From Obscuribacter phosphatis_A (GTDB lineage Bacteria > Cyanobacteriota > Vampirovibrionia > Obscuribacterales > Obscuribacteraceae): 64,000 bases of DNA. The stretch covers positions 186,001-250,000 of the forward strand of contig JAFLCK010000002.1 in assembly GCA_017303615.1 (NCBI GenBank), in the 5' to 3' direction. The notes beneath the pieces are model-generated. The model worked only from the letters and a program-made list of their open reading frames with translations, ran no database searches and was not told the DNA's origin. Positions 24,036 through 33,360 of the stretch are shown piece by piece (position 1 is the stretch's first letter; the number at the start of each line of letters is the position of its first letter). Both the position numbers and the translations under genes were made by a program.

Positions 24036-25769
24036 ATGAACGCAAGGCTCAAAGCTTGCCTGGCTGCATTTCTTACCATTACAGCCTCTCTCGGTGCAGG
24101 CCTCCCGACCTCAGCCGATACCGGCGCCAACACCGGACCAGGTGCCAAGCCAAAGCTAGTGGTCATGCTGGTGGCTGACAAAATGCCCTTTTCCAGTTTG
24201 AACCGCTATAGCGACAAAATGGGCAACGGCGGTTTGAAGTTTTTGGCTGAAAACGGCGCCAACTTTGTCAACTGCACCTATCAGCAAGCCAATACAATGA
24301 GCAGTTGCGGCAATGCCACTATCGCGACAGGGGCGCATGCCTGGGCTCATGGCATCATCTCCGACCAATGGTGGGACCGCCGCAAGAACAAAGCCATCTC
24401 AGCGGTCTACGATGAAAACGCCCAGATGACCGGAGCCAATGCTCCTGGACCGAGTTCCAAACTGCTTAAGGGCAGCACTATCGGCGACGAACTCAAGCTA
24501 GCCACAAATGGCAGAGCCAAAGTCATATCTATGGCAGTCTCAGACAGTCAGGCCCTGCTTTTAGGCGGCAGGCTGGCCAATATCTCGCTCTGGTTCGACA
24601 GCAAAACCGGCAATTTCGTCACTTCCTCGCAATTTGGCCGCGACCTGCCCAACTGGGTGAAAACCTATAACGATACCCGACCGGCTGAGCGTTACAGCGC
24701 CAAGCCCTGGGTGCGTCTCTTGCCCGAAACACAGTACGGCGTCAGCACCAGAGACGACTATACCCACGAAAGACCGCTGCCTCAAGACGGCAAAGCATTC
24801 CCTCATGTCATAAATAATCCGGTGCCGGGCGAAGGGGCTTATGCCACTCTGCCCATCACACCCATGTCAAACCAGATGGTTCTCGACCTGGCGAAAGAAG
24901 CGATTGAAAAAGAAGGCTTGGGCAATCACACCGATACAGATCTACTTATGGTTGGTTTGTCGGCCGGCGACAAATTGGTCTCATACTTTGGTCCGACCTC
25001 GCAAGAAGCGCAAGACCTTGTCTTGCGTATGGACCAAGGCATAGCCGGGCTGTTCAGCTATCTCGATCAAAAAGTCGGTCTAGCCAACTGCCTAATCTGC
25101 TTCACCGCCAGTAGTGGCAGCCAAGCTATTCCTGAATTCTCAAAAGAACGTGGTTTAGACGGCGGCCGCATCGATCCCAAAAATCTCAAGAATTTCTTGG
25201 ACACCACCCTCGACAACCGACTTGGTGCCGATGATTGGATCGAAGCATTCGAGCCCCCTTATGTTTATCTAAATTTCAACGCCATCGACAAAAACAAATA
25301 TCGCCAGCCCGATGTGGAAGCCTTGGCCGCCAAAGTGGCGCACTCTGTGCCTGGTGTAGCTGAAGTAATCACCACCGCCCAGCTCTATGCCAATCAAGTA
25401 CCAAGTGGTCCTTACAGCGACGGCGTCAAGAAAAGCTATTTCTGGGAGCGCAGCGGCGAACTATATGTGGTGCCTAAACCAGGTTATATTTTCTCTGGCG
25501 AGGCTAATGGCACCGAAAGTGGTTCGCCATACAATGCCGACTCACAAGTACCGCTACTGCTTTATGGCTTCGGCATTACCGGCGGACGCTATGGTCAAGC
25601 GGTTTCACCCGCCGACATTGCCTCCACAGTGGCTGCTCTAGCCGGTGTGCAATGCCCCTCGCTTTCCGAAGGCAAGCCACTGGCACCGGCCATGGCACCA
25701 CCGGTAGGGCCGTTCCGCCCCAGAGGTCAAGAAGCGGGACCGAGTCAAGCTCAAGAAAACAGCAAATAA
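24036..25769 (+). CDS. Exported PafA-like alkaline phosphatase homologue with lost catalytic residues
   Basis: The 577-residue protein has a signal peptide (cut near SADTG) and the type I phosphodiesterase/alkaline phosphatase fold. Recognisable PafA-like blocks are ADKMPF (Asp48), GNATIATG, HGIISDQWWDRR, LLGGRLANISLWFD, GLSAGDKLVSYFGP, CFTASSGSQAIPE and GSPYNADSQVPLLLYG. Against the PafA pattern as I recall it, the ADHG metal motif is ASSG (Ser359, Ser360), the TDYxGH His is Ser316, the late His is Gln504, and the KxR pair is Ser169 and Ser171. The nucleophile position is Ser89 or Ser90. Normal two-zinc catalysis looks impossible. AAGGGG precedes the ATG. polA starts 17 nt downstream. Confidence 0.8.
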   Translation: MNARLKACLAAFLTITASLGAGLPTSADTGANTGPGAKPKLVVMLVADKMPFSSLNRYSDKMGNGGLKFLAENGANFVNCTYQQANTMSSCGNATIATGAHAWAHGIISDQWWDRRKNKAISAVYDENAQMTGANAPGPSSKLLKGSTIGDELKLATNGRAKVISMAVSDSQALLLGGRLANISLWFDSKTGNFVTSSQFGRDLPNWVKTYNDTRPAERYSAKPWVRLLPETQYGVSTRDDYTHERPLPQDGKAFPHVINNPVPGEGAYATLPITPMSNQMVLDLAKEAIEKEGLGNHTDTDLLMVGLSAGDKLVSYFGPTSQEAQDLVLRMDQGIAGLFSYLDQKVGLANCLICFTASSGSQAIPEFSKERGLDGGRIDPKNLKNFLDTTLDNRLGADDWIEAFEPPYVYLNFNAIDKNKYRQPDVEALAAKVAHSVPGVAEVITTAQLYANQVPSGPYSDGVKKSYFWERSGELYVVPKPGYIFSGEANGTESGSPYNADSQVPLLLYGFGITGGRYGQAVSPADIASTVAALAGVQCPSLSEGKPLAPAMAPPVGPFRPRGQEAGPSQAQENSK

Positions 25770-25786
25770 AAGAGGTCTAGATTGAA

Positions 25787-28700
25787 GTGGAAGCAAGTAA
25801 AGAAACGAAGACTCTAGTACTAGTCGACGGCAGCTCGCTTGCCTTCCGCTCTTTTTATGCCATGTTCAAATCTGGACTGCGCGCCAAGGACGGCACCCCG
25901 ACCGGTGCCGTTCACGGCTTTTTTGCTTCACTCTTCGACCTCATCGAAAAGCAAAAACCCGACATGCTGGCAGTTTGCTTCGACCTTTCCGACCCCACTT
26001 TCAGACACGAAGAGTTTGAAAGCTATAAGGCAAACCGGGCTGAAATGCCTGATGAATTGGCCCAGCAATGGCCAATCATCAAAGAAGGTGTGCAAAAGCT
26101 TGAGATTCCACTTTATGAACTGTCTGGCTATGAAGCCGACGATGTTATCGGCACAGTGGCCAAGCAAGCCGAAGCAAAAGGCATGCGTGTTCTAATCTTG
26201 ACCGGCGACCAAGACGCCTTTCAACTTTTGGCCGGGGAAGAAGACAATATCGAAGTCTTGATGCCATCCAAAGGCGAGCTTATCACTTACAAGAAAGCCA
26301 AAGTCTTTGAAAAGCTCGGGGTTTACCCAGAGCAGATCACAGACTACAAAGGTCTTTGCGGCGACAAATCAGATAACATTCCCGGGGTGAAAGGCATCGG
26401 CGAAGTCACCGCCGCCAAACTTTTGGCGAGCTATGGCACTGTTGAAAAAATCTACGAAAACATAGATGAGATAAAGTCGGCTTCGGTAAAGCAAAAACTT
26501 ATAGACGGCAAACAAAGCGCCTTTGACAGCAAAAGACTGGCCACCATAAGACTAGATGTGCCGCTCGACTTTGATTTTGAGCACTGTCTTATCACCATGC
26601 CCAATCTCGAAGAAGTGGCGGAGTTTTTTGCCCGCCTCAATTTCAAAACTTTGACCAGCCGCATCCCCAAGGTACTCTCTCGCTTCAGCGCCGACGGCAC
26701 CGAGCCGGTCTTACCTAAAGTAGCAGTGGGTGCCTTGGTGGGCGCGGCCCCAGAAAGTAAAATTAGCGAAAGTAACGAAGTAAACCAGAGCATGGTCGGC
26801 AAAGATGGACAGCTTAGTCTCTTTGACACGGCCAAGCCCAACTACAATAGAGAGCTAGCCGCCCTTGCCGAAGGTGGACGGGGGCGCATGGTCTCGGTCA
26901 GGCAGCCCAAAATAGAAGTTGTGCTTGAACCTATGGAAGAGCCGCTGCTGGTCACCAGTGAAAGCGAGCTGGACGATCTGATTAGCAAACTCAAGCAGCA
27001 GTCGGTCTTATCAATAGATCTCGAGACCACCGGCTTAAATTCGCTCGACACAGAAATTGTAGGCTATGCCCTGGCCTATGACGAGCGTGTCAAGCTCAAC
27101 GAACGCAATCAAGTGCACTTGACCGAGAACGGCTTTGGCGGCAAAGCTCTCAAGTCGGCCTATATACCAGTGCGTCATAAAATAACCGGCGGCAAAGAAC
27201 AGCTAAGCCCGGCTCTGGTGGCAGAAAAACTAAAGCCGCTTTTGCAAGACCCGACCATAGGGAAAGTGGCTCAAAATGCCAAATATGAGCTCAATGTATT
27301 TTCGCTTTGCGGCATCAAAATGCAAAATGTTGTCTTTGACCCGATGCTGGCAAGCTATATAGACAATCCAGATCAAAAGCATGGTTTGAAAGATCAGGTT
27401 GACCGCATTCTCAACTATAAGATGACGAGAATAAGCGAACTTATTGGCACCGGCAAAAAGCAATTGACCATCGACATGGTGCCCCTCGACCAAGTGGCAG
27501 CCTACGCCGCCGACGATGCCCGCCTTACCCTAGAGTTGGCGCGCTACTACGTGCAAACCATGGACGAAGAACAAAAGTTTTTGCTCTATGACATGGAGCT
27601 GCCACTGGCAGTGGTGCTAGCCGAGATGGAGCAAAACGGCATTGTCCTTGATTTGAATTATCTCTCTGAGCTTTCCACCGAACTGGGCACCGAGCTAGCC
27701 AGACTAGAAAGCGAGATCTATCAACATGCCGGTCACGGCTTCAATATCAACTCTACCCAACAGTTGCAGAAAGTGCTCTTTGAAGAACTTGGCTTAAAAA
27801 CCAAGGGCAAAACCAAGACCGGTTATTCTACCGATGCCAGCGTCTTGGAAGCTCTCAAAGAAGAGCATCCGATCATTGCCTGCATACTCGAATATCGCCA
27901 TATTTCCAAATTGCGTTCTACTTATGTAGACGCCCTACCAAGAGAAATATCTAAACGCGACGGCCGCCTGCATGGTGAGTTCAACCAGACAGTGACCAGC
28001 ACAGGCCGACTCTCCTCTTCCAATCCTAATTTGCAGAACATCCCCATCAAGACCGAATTGGGAAGGCGCATCAGAAAAGCCTTCACCGCCCAAGAGGGCT
28101 GGTCTCTGGTTTCAGCCGACTATTCCCAAATAGAGCTGCGCATGCTCGCCCATATGTCGGGCGACGAAACTCTCATCGATGCCTTCCAGAAAGACCAAGA
28201 CATTCATGCCCGCACCGCCGGCGAAATCTTTGAAGTACCCATTGAAGAAGTAACATCAGACCTAAGAAGGGTGGGCAAGACAATCAACTTTGCCCTGGTC
28301 TATCAGCAAGGCGCCTTTTCTACCGCCCAAGACTTAGGCATATCAACCAAAGAAGCCCAAGCTTTCATCGACAAATATTTCAGTCGCTATCCAAGGGTGA
28401 AGGGCTTTTTGCAAGCCACCATAGAAGAAGCAAAAGAGCTCGATTATGCTCGCACAATCTGGGGCAGAAAACGCTATTTCACCCATCTTAACGACCGTAA
28501 CGACAATATCAGAAGAGCCGATGAAAGGGCAGCCTGTAATGCCCCCATACAGGGCAGCGCCGCCGACTTGGTCAAGCTGGCCATGATTAGACTGGACCAC
28601 GACCTCAAGGCAAGCGGCTTGCAAGCCCGCTTGATTATGCAAGTGCACGACGAATTAGTTTTGGAAGTGCCCGATCAAGAAATAGAAGCCACCCGCGAAT

Positions 28701-28792
28701 TGCTTAAAAATGCCATGCAATTAGACCAACCACTGACGGTGCCGCTCAAAGTAGATTTCGGCGTCGGCAAAAACTGGATGGACGCAAAATAA
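25787..28792 (+). CDS. polA: DNA polymerase I
   Basis: This 1001-residue repair and Okazaki-fragment polymerase starts at GTG. Residues about 1-300 form the 5'-3' exonuclease (LVDGSSLAFRSFYAMF, SGYEADDVIGT, GDKSDNIPGVKGIGEVTA). About 380-580 is the 3'-5' exonuclease, which looks active (SIDLETTGL, QNAKYE with Glu for the usual Asp, YAADDARLT). About 600-1001 is the polymerase with motif A ADYSQIELRMLAH and motif C QVHDELVLEVP. Motif B reads RRVGKTINFALVYQQG: the Arg, Lys, Phe and Tyr are kept, but two usually glycine positions are Ala and Gln. About 80 extra residues link the two exonuclease domains. It follows the PafA-like gene by 17 nt. Confidence 0.96.
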   Translation: MEASKETKTLVLVDGSSLAFRSFYAMFKSGLRAKDGTPTGAVHGFFASLFDLIEKQKPDMLAVCFDLSDPTFRHEEFESYKANRAEMPDELAQQWPIIKEGVQKLEIPLYELSGYEADDVIGTVAKQAEAKGMRVLILTGDQDAFQLLAGEEDNIEVLMPSKGELITYKKAKVFEKLGVYPEQITDYKGLCGDKSDNIPGVKGIGEVTAAKLLASYGTVEKIYENIDEIKSASVKQKLIDGKQSAFDSKRLATIRLDVPLDFDFEHCLITMPNLEEVAEFFARLNFKTLTSRIPKVLSRFSADGTEPVLPKVAVGALVGAAPESKISESNEVNQSMVGKDGQLSLFDTAKPNYNRELAALAEGGRGRMVSVRQPKIEVVLEPMEEPLLVTSESELDDLISKLKQQSVLSIDLETTGLNSLDTEIVGYALAYDERVKLNERNQVHLTENGFGGKALKSAYIPVRHKITGGKEQLSPALVAEKLKPLLQDPTIGKVAQNAKYELNVFSLCGIKMQNVVFDPMLASYIDNPDQKHGLKDQVDRILNYKMTRISELIGTGKKQLTIDMVPLDQVAAYAADDARLTLELARYYVQTMDEEQKFLLYDMELPLAVVLAEMEQNGIVLDLNYLSELSTELGTELARLESEIYQHAGHGFNINSTQQLQKVLFEELGLKTKGKTKTGYSTDASVLEALKEEHPIIACILEYRHISKLRSTYVDALPREISKRDGRLHGEFNQTVTSTGRLSSSNPNLQNIPIKTELGRRIRKAFTAQEGWSLVSADYSQIELRMLAHMSGDETLIDAFQKDQDIHARTAGEIFEVPIEEVTSDLRRVGKTINFALVYQQGAFSTAQDLGISTKEAQAFIDKYFSRYPRVKGFLQATIEEAKELDYARTIWGRKRYFTHLNDRNDNIRRADERAACNAPIQGSAADLVKLAMIRLDHDLKASGLQARLIMQVHDELVLEVPDQEIEATRELLKNAMQLDQPLTVPLKVDFGVGKNWMDAK

Positions 28793-28822
28793 AGCTTGAC
28801 GCTGGCACATCTAAGCCAATTC

Positions 28823-29377
28823 TCAAGAAGCTTTGACACCATAGGGATTTACCGCCTTAGCCTTGAAATAAGGCAGGGTGCGCACCAAAGACTGCTCGAT
28901 AATTTTGTCTAGATGTTCAACCCCAACAATTGAACCATAGCGTGAGAGCACCACCAGCCATTCATCGACTTCGCTTTCATGAGCCACCAAAAGCTTATGC
29001 AAAGACTCTCTAGTGATGGACATAAGTAATGTGCGGTCCATCAAGTCGGCATCAAGCCCAGCCGAAAAACTCTCACGGGCCAACTTATACACCTCACGCG
29101 CTCCGGCAGCCCCGGCAAAAGAGAGCGCTTTCTCGGTTTCTTCCACCTGCCACCAGCCGGTGTCGATAAAAAAACCGGTCAAACCAAATCGATCTACTTT
29201 CTCGCTAAACTCTATTAGACAGAAAGCCGACTTTAGCCATTGCGGCGCCGCAGCAATATACTCACGAAAGAGATCACCTTCCAAAATAAGTTTATGGCTT
29301 TGCAGGTCGCGCCTAAGAAAAAGCAGACCTGCTCTAAGTTTGGCTGAAAGCCTTTCACCGCGCACGCTCAGTTCCAT
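28823..29377 (-). CDS. Uncharacterised protein, weak DMP19/DUF4375-like resemblance
   Basis: The 184-residue soluble protein starts at an ATG with GAGG 6 nt upstream. It has a region (about 57-105: LIEFSEKVDRFGLTGFFIDTG and a later helix AGAAGAREVYKLARESF) whose spacing recalls the DMP19/DUF4375 family, where a Gly-x-x-x-Phe-Phe motif is followed by an Ala-rich helix. I would not assign function from that. It is convergent with polA, with 30 nt between stops. Confidence 0.55.
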   Translation of the reverse strand: MELSVRGERLSAKLRAGLLFLRRDLQSHKLILEGDLFREYIAAAPQWLKSAFCLIEFSEKVDRFGLTGFFIDTGWWQVEETEKALSFAGAAGAREVYKLARESFSAGLDADLMDRTLLMSITRESLHKLLVAHESEVDEWLVVLSRYGSIVGVEHLDKIIEQSLVRTLPYFKAKAVNPYGVKAS

Positions 29378-29517
29378 AAATGCCTCGATTACTTTCTACT
29401 GGTGACTAAACAAATAGTTCACCGATAGCCCTATTCTTAGCGGCAAAAATGGCAAAAGAGGGTCAAGCCTGGGGGAAATACGAAAGTAAAGCCCGGGCAA
29501 ATATCTAAGCGCAAGCC

Positions 29518-30933
29518 CTAGTGCGAACTAGTTTCGACAGGCTCCTGGGCCCGCATAGCCCGGGCTTTTCCAAGCTTGCTGTGTTTGAAACCGTAGACAA
29601 AATAAATGAGAAGTCCAACCGGCAAAGTCACGCTATAGACCTTGAGCACCATTTCATCGAGATTGAAAGCCAAAATAGAACAACCTACCGCACCGGCGAT
29701 AGCCAAAAGAGGATGCACAAGCTTCAGCCGCAAAGCACCGATACAGACCAGCACAAAGGCCACCAGGGTACCAAGCACCATCATCTCCGAGATGCTGCCG
29801 AAGGGGACAAAACCGGCGATACCAGCCACAATCAAACCATTAAGGATGATACCGAGCACCGGATTGCCTTTTGTGGTCTTCTGGAAAACAGGCGGCAATA
29901 GACCATCTTCAGCCATATTTTTGAATATGCGCGGTCCCCCCATACAAAAGACGAGCAGCACGTTAAAAATACCAAGCACCGCACCAAATGAAATAAACTG
30001 CGAAGTCCATCCTTCTCCGACACTGGCTAAAAGCTTGGCTAGAGGGGCAGCGGCTTCGGTGCCGACAAACAACGCATTGGGCTTGCCGTCGATATAACAG
30101 GGGGCAAGACCGGTGGCGACCGCCATCACCGATATATAAAGGAAAGCCACTATACCGACACACCAATAGGTGGCTAAGCGGGTGTCTTTCAAACTCTTTG
30201 ACTCACGGGCAAAAGTATAGAGGGCGTCAAAACCGACATAGGGGAAAACAGCAGTGGCAGCCCCTCTCAGCACACCGTCAAAGCCATGGGGCATAAAAGG
30301 AAACCAGTTGGCAGGATTGACATGGCGCAAGCCAAAACCAAGAAAAACCACCAGTAGTGTCATCTTGAGAATAACAAGAAAGAAATTGAGCTTGGCCGAC
30401 TTTGAGACACCGCCCAAAAGCAAAATTGTCGAAACCAGAAAAATAACGCCTATGGCAATGATATTGACGCCGAAATGAAACTTTCCGGCTTGGTCTATAA
30501 CCGGTCCACACCAAAAAGGATCTATCTTTAGGTTGGTGGCATTTTTTAGATACTCACCCCAGGCGATAGATACAGCCGAGGCACCGAAACTATATTCGAG
30601 GAAGAGGCCAAAAGCGACAATCCAAGCCATCACTTCGCCGATTGAATAATAGACATAACTGTAAGCCGAAACACCATGAGGCACTTTCACCGAAAAGCGT
30701 TCATAGCAAATAGCGACGATAAGTATCACTATGCCGGTGATCACAAAAGACAAAATGCCTGCCGGACCAGCCTTGCCGGCTATGATGCCGGGCATGGCGA
30801 AAATACCTGCACCAATCGTGGCACCGATACCTAGGGCGGTGAGCATAAGCCAACCTAGATGTTTAGGTGTATCGGCGACCGAGCCGAAATCAGCATCAGT
30901 GGTGCGGCGCATCAGCGTTGTCAACAGCGACAT
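29518..30933 (-). CDS. APC-family amino acid permease
   Basis: This 471-residue inner-membrane transporter has about 12 predicted helices. The first carries GIGATIGAGIFAMPG, the substrate-binding unwound motif of the APC superfamily, and a later FPYVGFDALYTFARESK matches helix 6 of cationic amino acid transporters (CAT/YfnA type). It moves amino acids, probably with protons; the exact substrate is unknown. It is divergent from the 3-hydroxyacyl-CoA dehydrogenase gene, with 89 nt between the starts. Length is usual. Confidence 0.88.
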   Translation of the reverse strand: MSLLTTLMRRTTDADFGSVADTPKHLGWLMLTALGIGATIGAGIFAMPGIIAGKAGPAGILSFVITGIVILIVAICYERFSVKVPHGVSAYSYVYYSIGEVMAWIVAFGLFLEYSFGASAVSIAWGEYLKNATNLKIDPFWCGPVIDQAGKFHFGVNIIAIGVIFLVSTILLLGGVSKSAKLNFFLVILKMTLLVVFLGFGLRHVNPANWFPFMPHGFDGVLRGAATAVFPYVGFDALYTFARESKSLKDTRLATYWCVGIVAFLYISVMAVATGLAPCYIDGKPNALFVGTEAAAPLAKLLASVGEGWTSQFISFGAVLGIFNVLLVFCMGGPRIFKNMAEDGLLPPVFQKTTKGNPVLGIILNGLIVAGIAGFVPFGSISEMMVLGTLVAFVLVCIGALRLKLVHPLLAIAGAVGCSILAFNLDEMVLKVYSVTLPVGLLIYFVYGFKHSKLGKARAMRAQEPVETSSH

Positions 30934-31022
30934 ATACTAATTCCTTACGATTTGGCGGGCAATCAAACAAAGATGCTAGCATAGCGCCAAATTTCCGTTT
31001 TTTATCAGCGAGGCTTTTAAAA

Positions 31023-32261
31023 ATGAAAGTCGTTAGAGCAGCAGTCGTAGGCGCCGGCGCCATGGGCAGCGGTATAGCTTGTGTTTTGAGTCAATGCGGC
31101 ATCGAAGTTCTTTTGAAAGATGTCGAACAAGCCGCCGTAGATCGTGGTCTTGGCAATATAAAAAGAATGTACGATTCCCGTGTCAAAAAGGGTCTCAATT
31201 CTCAAGAAGAAGCCGATAAGTTGTTCGGTCTTGTCAAAGGCAGCACCTCTTATGATGATTTCAAGAATGTCGACCTGGTCATCGAAGCTGCTTTCGAAGA
31301 AATTTCAGTGAAGCTGGATATATTCAAGACCCTCGACGCCATCTGTCCTAAGAAAGCCATACTCGCCACCAATACTTCGGCACTGTCGGTCTCTGAGATT
31401 GCCGCCGCCACCTCGCGCCCCGATAAAGTTCTGGGCATGCACTTCTTCAATCCCGCCCAGTTTATGAAACTGGTAGAGGTTATACCCGGCGTGCACACTT
31501 CGGAAGAAACAGTGAAGACAGCCATGGATCTTTGCCGTGAAATGCAAAAGACCCCGGTGAAAGTAGAAGAATGCCCCGGCTTTTTGGTCAATCGCGTGCT
31601 CTTCACTTATATGAATGAAGCGCTCTATGTGCTGCAAGAAGGCAGCGCCACAATCGAAGAAATTGATGCCAAAGCAGTCGAACACGGTCTGCCCATGGGA
31701 CCCTTTGCCCTCTTTGATATGACCGGTATCGATGTCTGCGCCCATGTCACTCAATTTCTCTATGAGCAGTACGGCGAGCGCTTTGCCCCCTCACCTTTGC
31801 TTGCCAAAATGGTCAAGGCTAAACAACTTGGTCAAAAAACAGGCGCCGGTTTCTTTATGCACGACAAAGGCGTACCGGCTAAAGGCGAAGCCAAAGTGGT
31901 CAATGCCAAAGTGGCTGAACTGGTGGCCGAAGCCAACAAAGAGAAAACCTTGCCCAAAGCCGAAAAATTCGACGGCTTGAGAATTATTCTGCCTATGCTC
32001 AATGAAGCAATTTATTGCCTGCAGGAAGGCGTGGTCGATGTCAAAGACATCGATTTAGCCATGGCTAACGGCTGCGGCTTCAAGAAAGGTCTGGTGGAAT
32101 TGGCTGACTCGAAGGGTCTGCCTTTCTGCCTCGATGAACTTAAGGCTTATACCAAAGTAGATGCCGAAAGATTCAGACCCTCTTGGCTCTTGAGCAAACT
32201 TGTGGCAGCAAAAATGACTAAGTTGAGCGACTTTGGCAAGAAGCCTGCTGTAGTCTGCTAA
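31023..32261 (+). CDS. 3-hydroxyacyl-CoA dehydrogenase (two C-terminal domains)
   Basis: The enzyme oxidises 3-hydroxyacyl-CoA, for example (S)-3-hydroxybutyryl-CoA, with NAD+ in beta-oxidation or butanoate metabolism. The ATG at 31023 gives 412 residues starting MKVVRAAVVGAGAMGSGIA, the Rossmann motif. Family residues are in ATNTSALSVSEIA, MHFFNPAQFMKLVEVI (catalytic His) and ECPGFLVNRVL. The protein carries two copies of the C-terminal 3HCDH domain (about 185-285 and 320-410), like the dehydrogenase part of FadB/FadJ without the hydratase domain. The frame is open further upstream but that region overlaps the divergent permease gene and lacks family match. An AI-2E-type transporter gene follows 37 nt later. 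Confidence 0.92.
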   Translation: MKVVRAAVVGAGAMGSGIACVLSQCGIEVLLKDVEQAAVDRGLGNIKRMYDSRVKKGLNSQEEADKLFGLVKGSTSYDDFKNVDLVIEAAFEEISVKLDIFKTLDAICPKKAILATNTSALSVSEIAAATSRPDKVLGMHFFNPAQFMKLVEVIPGVHTSEETVKTAMDLCREMQKTPVKVEECPGFLVNRVLFTYMNEALYVLQEGSATIEEIDAKAVEHGLPMGPFALFDMTGIDVCAHVTQFLYEQYGERFAPSPLLAKMVKAKQLGQKTGAGFFMHDKGVPAKGEAKVVNAKVAELVAEANKEKTLPKAEKFDGLRIILPMLNEAIYCLQEGVVDVKDIDLAMANGCGFKKGLVELADSKGLPFCLDELKAYTKVDAERFRPSWLLSKLVAAKMTKLSDFGKKPAVVC

Positions 32262-32298
32262 TTTATAGTTTGTCACTAAGAAAGGCTACACAAAAACC

Positions 32299-33360
32299 AT
32301 GTTCAAGTGGCTCTTTGTCCTACTTATATTCTGGTTTCTCTATCTAATTCGCGAAGTCTTCCCGCCCTTCATCGTGGGCGGGATCATCGCTTATTTGCTC
32401 TTACCCTTGGTCAACCAAGTAAGCAGCACATTCAAGATACGACCTGGTCTTTCAGTGGCGATCATTTATATTGGCGCGCTGGCGCTGATTATTGGCGCCA
32501 GCGCCTGGTTTGGCGGCTCGATTTTGGAACAGTTCTCAGCCCTGGCAGCCCAGCGCAAAGACATAATCACAAGTCTGATCAAACAAATTTCAGACAGCTT
32601 CCAGTGGCAGCTCGATGTTGAGAAAACCGCCGAAGAACTGACGGCAAGCCTAGAGCAAAACATCGGCTCTCCTGAAGAAATAGTGCATCTGGGCGGACTC
32701 TTATCTAAAAGTCTTTTGTCTGTTCTAGTCTGCGTGGTGTCATCAATTTATCTATTGATCGACAGCCGCTCTGTCGGTCAGTTCTGTCTGCGTTTCCTGC
32801 CCGAAGAACAGCATGAAGCAGTGAAGATTCTCTCTTCGCAGGTAAACGTCATGCTGAGCAAATATGTCAGAGGCCAACTCTTTCTCATAGTCCTCATGTC
32901 CGGCGTCGCTTACGGCATTTTGCACTTCTGGCTCAATATCAAATATGCTGGCCCAATAGCCATTCTCAGCGGCTTTCTAGAGATTATCCCGGTGCTTGGA
33001 CCTTTCTTTGCCATAACTATTGCCACCATAGTAGGCGTGTCGCAGCAGGGCGTGGCAGTGGCTATATTTATAATTCTGGGCTATTGGATCGCCCGCCTGG
33101 TGGAAGACTATGTGGTTGTGCCGCGCTTCATCGGACACGCCGTAGAACTACACCCGCTAGCCATTATATTTGCCGTTTTGTGCGGCGAAGTCATGGCCGG
33201 CGCCCTCGGTATGCTAATTGCCATACCTGTGGCGGCGACAATCAAAGAAATTCTAGACTTTTACTATCCGCCGCCGGGCAAACAAGGCTATTTGGCTTAC
33301 ATAAAGCCTAAATCAGATCAGACTAAATCAGATCAGGCTAAGTCAAATCAAGATGAATAA
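32299..33360 (+). CDS. AI-2E family transporter (UPF0118, PerM-like)
   Basis: The 353-residue membrane protein shows about eight helices: paired N-terminal helices (LFVLLIFWFLYLIREVFPPFIVG), a soluble coiled segment at about 85-135, and the C-terminal family motif LEIIPVLGPFFAIT followed by helices ending in FIGHAVELHPLAIIFAVLCGE. Family members export varied small solutes; some act as Na+/H+ or autoinducer transporters. The tail is a Lys/Ser/Asp/Gln repeat. AAAGG precedes the ATG. It follows the dehydrogenase closely and its last 23 nt overlap the convergent exchanger gene. Confidence 0.9.
   Translation: MFKWLFVLLIFWFLYLIREVFPPFIVGGIIAYLLLPLVNQVSSTFKIRPGLSVAIIYIGALALIIGASAWFGGSILEQFSALAAQRKDIITSLIKQISDSFQWQLDVEKTAEELTASLEQNIGSPEEIVHLGGLLSKSLLSVLVCVVSSIYLLIDSRSVGQFCLRFLPEEQHEAVKILSSQVNVMLSKYVRGQLFLIVLMSGVAYGILHFWLNIKYAGPIAILSGFLEIIPVLGPFFAITIATIVGVSQQGVAVAIFIILGYWIARLVEDYVVVPRFIGHAVELHPLAIIFAVLCGEVMAGALGMLIAIPVAATIKEILDFYYPPPGKQGYLAYIKPKSDQTKSDQAKSNQDE

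Noticed and set aside
24036..25769. Calling the PafA-like protein an active alkaline phosphatase
   Set aside because: The metal-ligand and substrate-binding positions that I can align are substituted, so activity should not be assumed.
28791..28842. Possible terminator between polA and the 28823 gene (AAAGCTT with AAGCTTT)
   Set aside because: The stem is 7 bp and AT-rich with a loop of nearly 30 nt and no T run.
30867..31022. N-terminal extension of the 3-hydroxyacyl-CoA dehydrogenase
   Set aside because: It overlaps the divergent permease gene start and adds 52 residues before a perfect Rossmann N terminus.
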